This document shows, in pieces, positions 7,612-14,623 of a DNA stretch of 16,252 bases. The translations under genes and the position numbers were made by a program. The notes beneath the pieces were generated by a model that was not told the DNA's origin, searched no databases, and saw only the letters and a list, made by a program, of their open reading frames with translations. Origin of the DNA: CAYOHR01 sp964512145 (GTDB taxonomy: Bacteria > Bacteroidota > Bacteroidia > Flavobacteriales_G > JALEGO01); contig CAZEIM010000052.1 in NCBI GenBank assembly GCA_964512145.1, positions 1 through 16,252 on the forward strand, read 5' to 3'. Within the stretch, counting starts at the first letter, position 1. Each line of letters starts with the position of its first letter.

Positions 7612-8867
7612 TGCGTACTATTTGGTATATATTTTTGCTGATATATGTATATTCATGTGGTACTTATAGAACACATAAACCTACTAATTTCTCAAATTAT
7701 TACAAGCGAGATAACCAAGTTATAGAAGGGAAGTACAAAGTATTTCATGTAAATGAAAAAACCAGCCAAGTTTTTTTCTCATTTAATACGCAACAACTAT
7801 TGCATGTTCGAAATGCCGCTGACGATCAATTTTCTTACAAAATAGAACTCAAATATTCCTTGTATACAAATTTTGAAAAAAGAATATTAGCCGATAGTGC
7901 TAAGATGTATATAGAGAATATTTCTAACCCTTACATTAATAAAGAGTTACAGGGATATTTTGAAATAAATGATTCTACGAGTAATATGTATCTTCTAGAA
8001 ATACATGCCAAAGATGTATTTAGAAATGCAGAGTATATTTCTTATATTACCATTGATAGAACCAAAAAACAAGATGCTCATTATTATATTCTCAAGAAAA
8101 ATAATCGGGTAGTATTTGATGATGTTGTTTATCCGGGCGATACCATAGAAGTATTTTATAATTCAAAGGCTCAAACAAATTTTATGGTGAATCATTTTTT
8201 CAGGGACTTCCCTCCTTCTTTACCTCCATTTTCATTTGTAGAAGATTTGCAATTTAAATTTGAAACAGAAAAAATATTTAAACCCTTAGTAACAGATAGC
8301 TCTATACAAATTGTTACCGACAAGCCCGGTATATATTTTCTAAGACAAGATACTTCCTTAAAAGAAGGGTTTTCTATATATTGTTTTAAAAAAGAAGCCT
8401 TTCCTGAATTCTCGGATTACGCTGAATTAATAGGGCCTTTAAGATACATAACCAGTAAAAAAGAATTTATCGACATACAAGCCGGAAATCAACGGCAAAT
8501 GTTTGAAAAATTTTGGCTTAACATAACCGGTAATAATCATGACAGATCGAGAGAACTTATTCACGAATATTATCAAAGAGTATTTATGGCTAATAAGTTA
8601 TTTACCTCTTATACCGAAGGATGGAAAACCGACCGAGGAATGATTTATATTGTTTTTGGTATTCCAAGTGCCGTATACAAAACAACACAAACAGAAAATT
8701 GGATTTACGGAGAAGACAATCATTATTTTTCGGTGAGTTTTTCATTTAGTAAAGTACAAAATCCGCTTTCAGAAAATGATTATATTCTTAGTAGATCAAG
8801 TATATACAGAAGTATTTACTATAAAGGGGTAGACAATTGGAGGCAAGGTAGAATTATTATTCAATAA
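7611..8867 (+). CDS. GWxTD-domain lipoprotein
   Basis: A 418-residue protein with a short hydrophobic leader and a lipobox-like VYSC, with Cys16 as the probable lipidated residue. The Tyr at the -2 position is unusual for a lipobox, so lipidation is likely but not certain. The C-terminal quarter has the GWxTD motif (Gly337-Trp-Lys-Thr-Asp341) followed by RGMIYIVFGIP and ENWIYG, the signature of the GWxTD family found in Bacteroidota and some other phyla. The function is unknown. The middle part is beta-rich with no other recognised domain. The start overlaps the rmuC stop by one base, and rlmB begins 3 bases after its stop, so it belongs to the same operon. Confidence 0.9.
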   Translation: MRTIWYIFLLIYVYSCGTYRTHKPTNFSNYYKRDNQVIEGKYKVFHVNEKTSQVFFSFNTQQLLHVRNAADDQFSYKIELKYSLYTNFEKRILADSAKMYIENISNPYINKELQGYFEINDSTSNMYLLEIHAKDVFRNAEYISYITIDRTKKQDAHYYILKKNNRVVFDDVVYPGDTIEVFYNSKAQTNFMVNHFFRDFPPSLPPFSFVEDLQFKFETEKIFKPLVTDSSIQIVTDKPGIYFLRQDTSLKEGFSIYCFKKEAFPEFSDYAELIGPLRYITSKKEFIDIQAGNQRQMFEKFWLNITGNNHDRSRELIHEYYQRVFMANKLFTSYTEGWKTDRGMIYIVFGIPSAVYKTTQTENWIYGEDNHYFSVSFSFSKVQNPLSENDYILSRSSIYRSIYYKGVDNWRQGRIIIQ

Positions 8868-8870
8868 CAT

Positions 8871-9596
8871 ATGTTTGAAAAACCAAAAAACATTATAATA
8901 GGAACCAGACCATTACTTGAAGCGATAGAATCTGGTATTTCCATTGATAAGGTTTTTATTCAAAAAGATTTAAAATCTCCGGTAATATCAGAAATTAAAA
9001 CCAAATTAAAACAACATAGTTTTTATTATCAAGATGTTCCGGTTGAAAAACTCAACCGCCTATCTAGCAAAAATCATCAGGGAATTATAGCATTTTCAAG
9101 TCCAATTTCATTCTTTAATTTAGGGAATTTATTGGATGAAACCATTTCAGCCGGAAAAAAACCTCAGATTTTAATTCTCGATCGAATAAGCGATGTAAGA
9201 AACTTTGGAGCCATTTGTCGTTCAGCCGAAGCATTTGGTTTTGAAATTATAGTTATACCCATTAAAGGTGCCGCTCAAATAAATGAAGAAAGTATTAAAA
9301 CCTCGGCAGGGGCCATTTTTAATATTAAAATATGTAAGGAGTTCGACTTAAGTCATACCATTGAATTTTTAAAAAAATACGGAATTCAAATTGTCGGAAT
9401 ATCCGAAAAAGGCAAAGAATCTATTAAAGATTATCATACCGATTTACCTATTGCCTTAGTTTTGGGTTCCGAAGAAGATGGTATATCACCTCAACTTTGG
9501 AACAAATGCGATAAAACACTACGTATTCCACTTAAAGGAAACACGTCATCATTAAATGTTTCAGTAGCAGCTGGTATTGCTATGCAACAATTGTAG
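8871..9596 (+). CDS. rlmB: 23S rRNA 2'-O-methyltransferase RlmB (SpoU/TrmH family)
   Basis: The SPOUT methyltransferase RlmB transfers a methyl group from S-adenosylmethionine to the 2'-O of a guanosine in the peptidyl-transferase region of 23S rRNA (Gm2251 in E. coli). The 241 residues fit: an N-terminal L30e-like RNA-binding domain (about 6-75, with NIIIGTRPLLEAI and NHQGIIAF) and a C-terminal knotted catalytic domain. The three SPOUT motifs are complete: DVRNFGAICRSA with Asn111 and Arg117, LVLGSEEDGISP (197-207), and IPLKGNTSSLNVSVAAGIA with Asn229. Other TrmH-type specificities cannot be excluded from sequence alone, but the N-terminal domain favours RlmB. It is the last gene of the operon and converges with folE. 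Confidence 0.92.
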   Translation: MFEKPKNIIIGTRPLLEAIESGISIDKVFIQKDLKSPVISEIKTKLKQHSFYYQDVPVEKLNRLSSKNHQGIIAFSSPISFFNLGNLLDETISAGKKPQILILDRISDVRNFGAICRSAEAFGFEIIVIPIKGAAQINEESIKTSAGAIFNIKICKEFDLSHTIEFLKKYGIQIVGISEKGKESIKDYHTDLPIALVLGSEEDGISPQLWNKCDKTLRIPLKGNTSSLNVSVAAGIAMQQL

Positions 9597-9644
9597 TTTT
9601 AAATTTATCAACTCTTGAGTTTATAGTTAGAGGATATTATAAAA

Positions 9645-10349
9645 CTATCCCAAATACTTTAAAAACTCATTTTTTACCGATTCATTTTTAAAAGTACCTC
9701 CATAAAAAACAGTTACTGTAGAAGATGTATCATCTTTAATACCCCTAGAAGATACACATAAATGTTTTGCATCAATATATACTGCAACATCTTCGGTTTG
9801 CAATACCTTTTGTATTTCTTGTGCTATTTGTATGGTTAAACGCTCCTGTACTTGCGGACGCTTAGCAAAATATTGCACGATTCTGTTTAGTTTAGACAAA
9901 CCAATTACTTTACCATTTGAGATATATGCTACATGGGCTTTTCCAAAAATAGGCACAAAATGGTGTTCACAATTGCTGTAAAAACTAATGTTTTTTTCAA
10001 CCAACATTTCTTGATATTTGTATTTATTTTCAAATAATGCCACTTTAGGTTTGTTTTGAGGATTTAATCCACTAAATATCTCTTCCACATACATTTTAGC
10101 AACTCGTTGCGGTGTCCCTTTTAAACTATCGTCTGTTAAGTCTAAACCTAGAGTCTCCATTATTTTCTTAAAATGAAACTCTATTTTCTGTTTTTTTTCA
10201 ACATCCGATAAGGTAAATGCATCTTTATGCATGGGTGTTTCTACTCCAGTCATGATATGCTCATCTCCAATTTCATCGTGTGATAAACCATTTAATATAA
10301 TTTTTTGCTCATCAAGCAGGGTATTCAACGTAATTTCGTTCTGTTTCAT
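9645..10349 (-). CDS. folE: GTP cyclohydrolase I
   Basis: FolE converts GTP to 7,8-dihydroneopterin triphosphate, the entry step to folate and other pterins. The 234-residue protein has a variable N-terminal extension (to about 50), then the T-fold catalytic domain. Zinc ligands Cys127, His130 and Cys198 are present, with catalytic His129 and His196. The segments GLSKLNRIVQYFAKRPQVQERLT (150-172) and SSRGIKDDTSS are close to the E. coli enzyme. The start at 10349 lies 38 bases inside the end of the upstream PTPS gene, so the two are translationally coupled and work on successive steps. A shorter start at Met33 would lose only the variable extension; I keep the longer one because it overlaps the upstream gene in the usual coupled fashion. 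Confidence 0.95.
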   Translation of the reverse strand: MKQNEITLNTLLDEQKIILNGLSHDEIGDEHIMTGVETPMHKDAFTLSDVEKKQKIEFHFKKIMETLGLDLTDDSLKGTPQRVAKMYVEEIFSGLNPQNKPKVALFENKYKYQEMLVEKNISFYSNCEHHFVPIFGKAHVAYISNGKVIGLSKLNRIVQYFAKRPQVQERLTIQIAQEIQKVLQTEDVAVYIDAKHLCVSSRGIKDDTSSTVTVFYGGTFKNESVKNEFLKYLG

Positions 10350-10728
10350 ATAAAATAACTTTTAAAGATTCAACTTCTGGTAATTGCTTAACTAATATGT
10401 CGTATATAACTCTTGCAATATTTTCGACTGTTGGGTTAATATGTTTAAACTCTTCTACTTCAAGGTTTAAATTTTTGTGATCTAATTTTTCAAGAACATA
10501 TTCATGAATCACATTTTTTAATTTTTTAGTGTCAATCACATATCCGGTAATAGGATCAATTTCCCCTGTTACTTTAACGGTTAGCTCATAATTATGACCG
10601 TGGAAGTATGGATTATTACATTTACCAAATATGCGCTCATTTTCTTCATTACTCATCTCGTTTGAATGCAACCGATGAGCAGCATTAAAATGTTCTTTTC
10701 TATAAATACTTGCTTTTAAGGTTTTCAT
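10312..10728 (-). CDS. 6-pyruvoyl-tetrahydropterin synthase-type enzyme (PTPS/QueD superfamily)
   Basis: A 138-residue T-fold enzyme that acts on the product of FolE. Zinc ligands His18, His43 and His45 are present, as is the catalytic set Cys37, Asp83 and His84, and the pterin-anchoring Glu128. The active-site spacing is Cys-x5-His-Gly-His (CNNPYFHGHNY). That matches animal PTPS, which makes 6-pyruvoyl-tetrahydropterin, whereas E. coli QueD, which makes 6-carboxy-tetrahydropterin for queuosine, has Cys-x3-His-Gly-His. The end (YETERNYVEY) also resembles PTPS. Automated pipelines often label such proteins QueD, so product specificity is not settled. No other queuosine gene is in the window. 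It is the first gene of the minus-strand pair and diverges from the cryptochrome operon. Confidence 0.88.
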   Translation of the reverse strand: MKTLKASIYRKEHFNAAHRLHSNEMSNEENERIFGKCNNPYFHGHNYELTVKVTGEIDPITGYVIDTKKLKNVIHEYVLEKLDHKNLNLEVEEFKHINPTVENIARVIYDILVKQLPEVESLKVILYETERNYVEYPA

Positions 10729-10787
10729 ATTCTTTAAACATTCGTAATGAATTTTTGTTTAAACTTATATAAATATTGTTAAACAAA
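10729..10787. promoter_or_regulatory. Divergent control region of the pterin and photolyase operons
   Basis: Only 59 bases separate the ptpS-type start (10728) from the cryptochrome ATG (10788), so the promoters overlap. The region holds a 10-base inverted repeat, TTTTGTTTAA at 10753-10762 and TTAAACAAAA at 10779-10788, separated by 16 bases. A further TTTAAACA lies at 10733-10740, giving three related elements. AATTTTTG at 10750-10757 is one mismatch from the TAnnTTTG -7 element for the cryptochrome side. TCATTTTG on the minus strand, just upstream of the inverted repeat, is one mismatch from it for the pterin side. Shared regulation of both operons is inferred from this layout. Confidence 0.45.
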
Positions 10788-12053
10788 ATGAGAAGAATCA
10801 TGGTCTGGTTTCGAAATGATTTGCGGTTGCACGACCATGCTCCTTTATATACAGCAACCCAACAAGAAGCGGAAATACTACCAATATATATTTACGAACA
10901 TATTCATAATAGTTTTTCTGAGTATGGTTTTAAAAAAACCGGCCCGTTTCGACAGTATTTTATCTGGGAAAGTGTGCATAATTTAAGATGTAATTTAAGA
11001 TCTATTGGATCAGAGCTTATTGTACGTACTGGAAATCCATTAGAAATTATCCCCTATTTAGTTAAAAAATATCATCTAAGTCATGTATATACTCAAAGTT
11101 TATCTGCTCCGGATGAACGGAATACAGAAAAAAAACTCGACTCTTTACTATTTACACTAGATTGTCAACTCACCTTATTTCCGGGAGAAACTCTATACCA
11201 CATCAGCGATTTACCATTTACAATTCCTTCTGTACCGGATGTATTTACAAAATTTCGCATTAAAGTAGAAAAAGAGTGTACTCCTCCCCCATTATTTCCA
11301 AAACCTCAAAAAATAAACACCATAACACATATACTTCCGGGTGAAATACCAGAGTTACAAACATATCATACTTTTGATATGTTTAAGGGAGGTGAAACAT
11401 TTGCTGAAAGTAGACTAAACGATTACATTTGGAAAACCTCTTCTATTGCTAAATACTTCGAAACTCGAAATCAGCTCTGGGGTAAAAACTATGCTTCACA
11501 ACTCTCTCCTTGGCTGGCTTTGGGGTGTATTTCACCGCGAACCATGTATTATGAAATTAAAAAATTTGAAATAGAACGCATACAAAACAAATCGACCTAT
11601 TGGCTGTATTTCGAATTATTATGGCGCGATTTTTTTAAGTTTCAAGTGTATAAATATAAATCAGCATTTTTTAAACCCGAAGGCATAAAAAATGCTCGCA
11701 TAAACTCATCGTATGATGCGGAAAAGGTTTCTTCATGGATAGATGGGACTACTGAAAATGATTTGGTTAATGCTTGTATGTTACAACTTAAAAAAACAGG
11801 TTTTATAAGTAACAGAGCACGGCAAATCACTGCCAGTTACTTTATACATAATCTTAAACAACCTTGGATTATTGGAGCATCTTGGTTTGAAAGTATATTG
11901 ATAGATTATGATGCCTGCAGTAATTATGGTAACTGGGCATATATAGCAGGACAAGGAAACGACCCAAAAAATCAACGCATTTTTAACATGGATATTCAGG
12001 AGAAAAAGTTTGATCCTGAAAGGAAATATATTCAATATTGGAAATCTAATTAA
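10788..12053 (+). CDS. Cryptochrome DASH (photolyase family flavoprotein)
   Basis: Cry-DASH proteins bind FAD, usually with a folate antenna, and repair cyclobutane pyrimidine dimers, most readily in single-stranded DNA; some act as light sensors. The 421-residue protein has an N-terminal antenna domain opening with VWFRNDLRLHDHAPL (6-20). The FAD domain has GGETFAESRL (201-210), QLSPWLALGCISPR (238-251), YWLYFELLWRDFF (271-283), TGFISNRARQ (337-346) and WFESILIDYDACSNYGNW (366-383), then GNDP. The FxxGE, WLALGC and SNRxRQ segments are diagnostic of the DASH branch. I chose the ATG at 10788 because it gives the standard N-terminus; an in-frame TTG at 10776 would add four residues. It leads a seven-gene operon, and the next gene starts 7 bases after its stop. 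Confidence 0.93.
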   Translation: MRRIMVWFRNDLRLHDHAPLYTATQQEAEILPIYIYEHIHNSFSEYGFKKTGPFRQYFIWESVHNLRCNLRSIGSELIVRTGNPLEIIPYLVKKYHLSHVYTQSLSAPDERNTEKKLDSLLFTLDCQLTLFPGETLYHISDLPFTIPSVPDVFTKFRIKVEKECTPPPLFPKPQKINTITHILPGEIPELQTYHTFDMFKGGETFAESRLNDYIWKTSSIAKYFETRNQLWGKNYASQLSPWLALGCISPRTMYYEIKKFEIERIQNKSTYWLYFELLWRDFFKFQVYKYKSAFFKPEGIKNARINSSYDAEKVSSWIDGTTENDLVNACMLQLKKTGFISNRARQITASYFIHNLKQPWIIGASWFESILIDYDACSNYGNWAYIAGQGNDPKNQRIFNMDIQEKKFDPERKYIQYWKSN

Positions 12054-12060
12054 AACCCTT

Positions 12061-12528
12061 ATGTTACACAGAATTTATACCAAACAAATTTTACACTGCG
12101 ATGTGCCCACCGCATGGGAATTTATGAGTTCCCCTAAAAATTTAGCCGAAATTACCCCTTCTTATATGGGTTTTCATATTTTAAATCCTAAAGAAGAATT
12201 GCAAAACATGTACCCGGGACAAATTATTGAATATCATGTATCTCCTCTATTGGGTATAAAACTACATTGGGTTACCGAAATAACCCATATAGCTGAAGGA
12301 AAGTATTTTGTGGATGAACAAAGAACAGGACCGTATGCTTTTTGGCATCATAAACACTTTATACAACCTCATCCTAAAGGGGTAGAAATGATTGATTTAG
12401 TGCATTACGCATTGCCCCTTGGGCTTTTAGGGAATATAGCCAATGCTATTTATGTAAAAAAACAATTAAAACAAATTTTTGATCATCGCTTTGCTGTATT
12501 AGAAAAAAAATTTAACTCAAATACATAA
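12061..12528 (+). CDS. SRPBCC (START-like) ligand-binding protein
   Basis: A 155-residue protein of the SRPBCC fold, in which a helix-grip barrel encloses a hydrophobic ligand. It opens with a strand (RIYTKQILHC), then the helix TAWEFMSSPKNLAEITP (17-33), typical of the polyketide cyclase/dehydrase-like group. A middle strand holds HWVTEITHIAEGKYFVDEQ, followed by GPYAFWHHKHFI (90-101), a conserved block in this subfamily, and a long C-terminal helix (124-152). The ligand is unknown; a flavin, pterin, carotenoid or lipid are all possible. Proteins of this group often sit beside photolyase genes. The ATG at 12061 is preferred: it follows the cryptochrome stop by 7 bases and gives the family N-terminus, whereas an earlier start near 12010 would lie within the cryptochrome gene. 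Confidence 0.8.
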   Translation: MLHRIYTKQILHCDVPTAWEFMSSPKNLAEITPSYMGFHILNPKEELQNMYPGQIIEYHVSPLLGIKLHWVTEITHIAEGKYFVDEQRTGPYAFWHHKHFIQPHPKGVEMIDLVHYALPLGLLGNIANAIYVKKQLKQIFDHRFAVLEKKFNSNT

Positions 12529-12532
12529 AATA

Positions 12533-13120
12533 TTGAAAAAAATCTTTGCCGGGGTCGATTTAGGAGGTAAAAACACCTCTAATACAGTAGTGTGTTATAG
12601 TGAAAAAAAAGCTCTATACTTTTACCAACCAACAGGTAAAAATACCCATGAAAAATTCATGCATTTTTTAATTGACCATGATTTTAATGAAGTATTTATG
12701 GACGCGCCTTTGAGTTTACCTAAAGGCTATTTTTCTAATATAACATTAGATTTTGAACATTTTTACAAACGCAAAGCCGATATCGAATTAAACGCTATGT
12801 CGCCCATGTATTTAGGCGCTTTTACAGCTCAGGCGATATATATTAAACATAAATTACAAGAACATAATATATCGTGTTATGAAGTATACCCTAAAGCATT
12901 AATACAGGAGTTAAATATCAAAAACTATCATAAAAAACTATCCAATCAAGACATAAAAAAAGTCTTAGCAAACCTTAATTTGCCATATTCTTTAAACTAT
13001 AAAACTGTAAAATCTATGCATCATTTTGATGCTTTGTTATGTTGGCTCACTGGATATAGATATCAAATCAAAAAACATAAACAAGTTGGACTACCCGAAG
13101 AGGGAATCATTATTTTTTAA
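12533..13120 (+). CDS. DUF429 family protein, predicted RNase H-fold nuclease
   Basis: A 195-residue DUF429 protein. The family is predicted to adopt an RNase H-like fold, and the acidic positions expected for two-metal catalysis all seem present: Asp9 in GVDLGGK, Asp57 in FMDAPLSLP, Glu117 in YEVYP and Asp166 in HFDALLCWLTG. The block RKADIELNAMSP (80-91) is also typical. No activity is established for the family, so nuclease function is prediction only. The start is a TTG at 12533, 4 bases after the SRPBCC stop; no ATG exists in frame before a stop at 12500, and the next Met (43) would delete the Asp9 strand. Its place inside a photolyase operon suggests a link to DNA damage, but that is inference. 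Confidence 0.78.
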   Translation: MKKIFAGVDLGGKNTSNTVVCYSEKKALYFYQPTGKNTHEKFMHFLIDHDFNEVFMDAPLSLPKGYFSNITLDFEHFYKRKADIELNAMSPMYLGAFTAQAIYIKHKLQEHNISCYEVYPKALIQELNIKNYHKKLSNQDIKKVLANLNLPYSLNYKTVKSMHHFDALLCWLTGYRYQIKKHKQVGLPEEGIIIF

Positions 13121-13130
13121 TTTACACACT

Positions 13131-13820
13131 ATGAAAACATATTTAATACTTGGAGCATCTTCCGCTATAGCAAAAGAAACAGCTCACCTATTCAGGCAAA
13201 ATCAAAGCAAAGTTATTGGAATAAGCCGACAAGATATACAAAATCCTTACGATGAATTTTATATCATACAATCCTATACCCCTGAATATTTACCAGATAT
13301 TCAACAAGCCATTGATGGTCTTATATATTTTCCAGGAAGCATTCAGTTAAAGCCTTTTCACCGGTTAAGTAAACAGGATATTGAATTGGATTTTCAAATC
13401 AATGCCATGGGGGCAATATATACTTTACAAAAATATTTACCCAATTTAAAATTAGTACATCAAGCCTCAGTAGTATTAATAAGTACTGTAGCTGTTCAAA
13501 CGGGAATGCCTTTTCATGCATCTATTGCCATGACTAAAGGAGCTTTAGAAGGCTTAACAAAATCATTAGCTGCTGAATTAGCTCCCCAAATACGAGTAAA
13601 TGCAATAGCTCCTTCATTAACTCAAACTCCTTTAAGTGCTAAATTTTGGGATACACCCGAAAAGCAAGATTCGGCTCAAAAAAGAAATCCACTCAAAAAA
13701 ATTGGATCTCCTAAAGAAGTAGCTGAAGCAGTTCGATTTTTAGTTGAAGACTCATCATCCTGGATAACAGGTCAAATATTGTCGGTTGATGGAGGTATGG
13801 GAAGCTTGCGACTATTATAA
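13131..13820 (+). CDS. SDR-fold protein with degenerate active site
   Basis: A 229-residue short-chain dehydrogenase/reductase fold. The Rossmann motif is present but altered: GASSAIA (8-14) in place of the usual GxxxGxG, with both later glycines now Ala. The conserved Asn is kept (Asn91 in INAMGA). At the catalytic site, Lys136 is kept, but the Tyr four residues earlier is Ile132 and the Ser thirteen residues before that is Thr119. The C-terminal half is otherwise typical (ALEGLTKSLAAEL, RVNAIAPSLTQTPLS, SWITGQILSVDGGMG). Standard SDR hydride-transfer chemistry is therefore doubtful, though nucleotide binding is still possible. The ATG at 13131 follows DUF429 by 10 bases and gives the normal SDR N-terminus. 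The flavin reductase gene follows after 4 bases. Confidence 0.9.
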   Translation: MKTYLILGASSAIAKETAHLFRQNQSKVIGISRQDIQNPYDEFYIIQSYTPEYLPDIQQAIDGLIYFPGSIQLKPFHRLSKQDIELDFQINAMGAIYTLQKYLPNLKLVHQASVVLISTVAVQTGMPFHASIAMTKGALEGLTKSLAAELAPQIRVNAIAPSLTQTPLSAKFWDTPEKQDSAQKRNPLKKIGSPKEVAEAVRFLVEDSSSWITGQILSVDGGMGSLRLL

Positions 13821-13824
13821 CAAA

Positions 13825-14490
13825 ATGACTATGTTAAAAAAACAAGTTATACAAGCCATGGATATTGAAGCCATGGAAAAAAATGATCGGGTGCATTTTA
13901 TGAATTCGGTTATTGGCTTTAAAAATCCAGTTTTAATAGGTACGATCAGCAAAAATAAAATTGAAAATGTTGCCATTTTTGGTTCAATTATTCATATAGG
14001 TTCAAACCCTCCTTTAATAGGATTTATATCTCGTCCCGATATTGTTCCTAGAAATACCCTACATAATATTCGAGATACAGGATATTATACCATAAATCAT
14101 ATCCATTCAGATATTGTAAAACAAGCCCATCAAACTTCTGCAAAATACCACGAAGATGTTTCGGAATTTAAAGAATGTGGACTACATCCTTACTACATCT
14201 CGGAATTTACCGCTCCATTTGTACAAGAAAGTTATATACAAATAGGCTTATCTTTACACGAAATTATACCAATTCCATCTAATAATACACATTTAGTTAT
14301 CGGAAAAGTAGTTCGCGTACAACTACCAAATCAGATTATAAGTTCCGATGGATATGTAAATATTGAAAGAGCCGGAACTTTAGTTTGCAGTGGAAACGAT
14401 ACATATCATCAAACACATATGATAAAAACGTATTCTTATGCAAAACCTAACAAACCGGTGCAAGAAATTCGAAGAACCTATGACATTTAA
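13825..14490 (+). CDS. Flavin reductase-like FMN-binding split-barrel protein
   Basis: A 221-residue protein of the flavin_reduct family, whose members bind FMN in a split beta-barrel dimer and often reduce free flavin with NAD(P)H. Visible features are the strand PVLIGTISKNKIENVAIFGSI (35-55), the flavin-contacting block NPPLIGFISRP (61-71) with Arg70, and the following TLHNIRDTGYYTINHI. A supply of reduced flavin, or direct reduction of the photolyase FAD, is the obvious role here because photolyases need FADH-, but this is inferred from context. The ATG at 13825 lies 4 bases after the SDR stop; another Met two codons later is possible. The gene overlaps the next one by 11 bases. Confidence 0.85.
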   Translation: MTMLKKQVIQAMDIEAMEKNDRVHFMNSVIGFKNPVLIGTISKNKIENVAIFGSIIHIGSNPPLIGFISRPDIVPRNTLHNIRDTGYYTINHIHSDIVKQAHQTSAKYHEDVSEFKECGLHPYYISEFTAPFVQESYIQIGLSLHEIIPIPSNNTHLVIGKVVRVQLPNQIISSDGYVNIERAGTLVCSGNDTYHQTHMIKTYSYAKPNKPVQEIRRTYDI

Positions 14491-14623
14491 AAAACCCTTT
14501 CTACCTTGTAAAACTTGTGTAATCTGTGGAAAAAACTTTTACTGGAGAAAAAAATGGGAAAAGAATTGGACGGGCGTGTTATATTGTAGCAAGAGATGTA
14601 AACATCAAAAACCAAAAGTATGA
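14480..14623 (+). CDS. DUF2256 small zinc-finger-like protein
   Basis: A 47-residue protein of the DUF2256 family. It carries Cys13-x2-Cys16 and Cys36-x3-Cys40, probably a single zinc site, around the conserved core FYWRKKWEKNW (20-30), with basic ends. Function is unknown; family members are typically encoded next to cryptochrome or photolyase genes. Start choice: the ATG at 14480 gives the normal family N-terminus and overlaps the flavin reductase stop by 11 bases. Its own TGA overlaps the photolyase ATG (ATGA, 14620-14623). Coupling on both sides suggests the protein is made in step with the photolyase, as a partner or maturation factor, which is inference. Confidence 0.9.
   Translation: MTFKKPFLPCKTCVICGKNFYWRKKWEKNWTGVLYCSKRCKHQKPKV

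Noticed and set aside
9610..9621. AACTC-TT-GAGTT inverted repeat between rlmB and folE as a bidirectional terminator
   Set aside because: The loop of two bases is too small for the full stem, the stem is short, and no U-run follows.
10312..10728. Assignment of the pterin enzyme as QueD of queuosine synthesis
   Set aside because: The active-site spacing is Cys-x5-His-Gly-His rather than Cys-x3, and no queC, queE or queF gene is near. It is not fully excluded.
12010..12060. Longer start for the SRPBCC gene; likewise 13026-13130 for the SDR gene and 13786-13824 for the flavin reductase gene
   Set aside because: The extensions lie within the upstream genes and add non-homologous residues; ATG codons at 12061, 13131 and 13825 give normal family N-termini.
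13131..13820. SDR as sepiapterin reductase completing tetrahydrobiopterin synthesis
   Set aside because: The essential Tyr and Ser are replaced by Ile132 and Thr119, so the standard reaction is unlikely.
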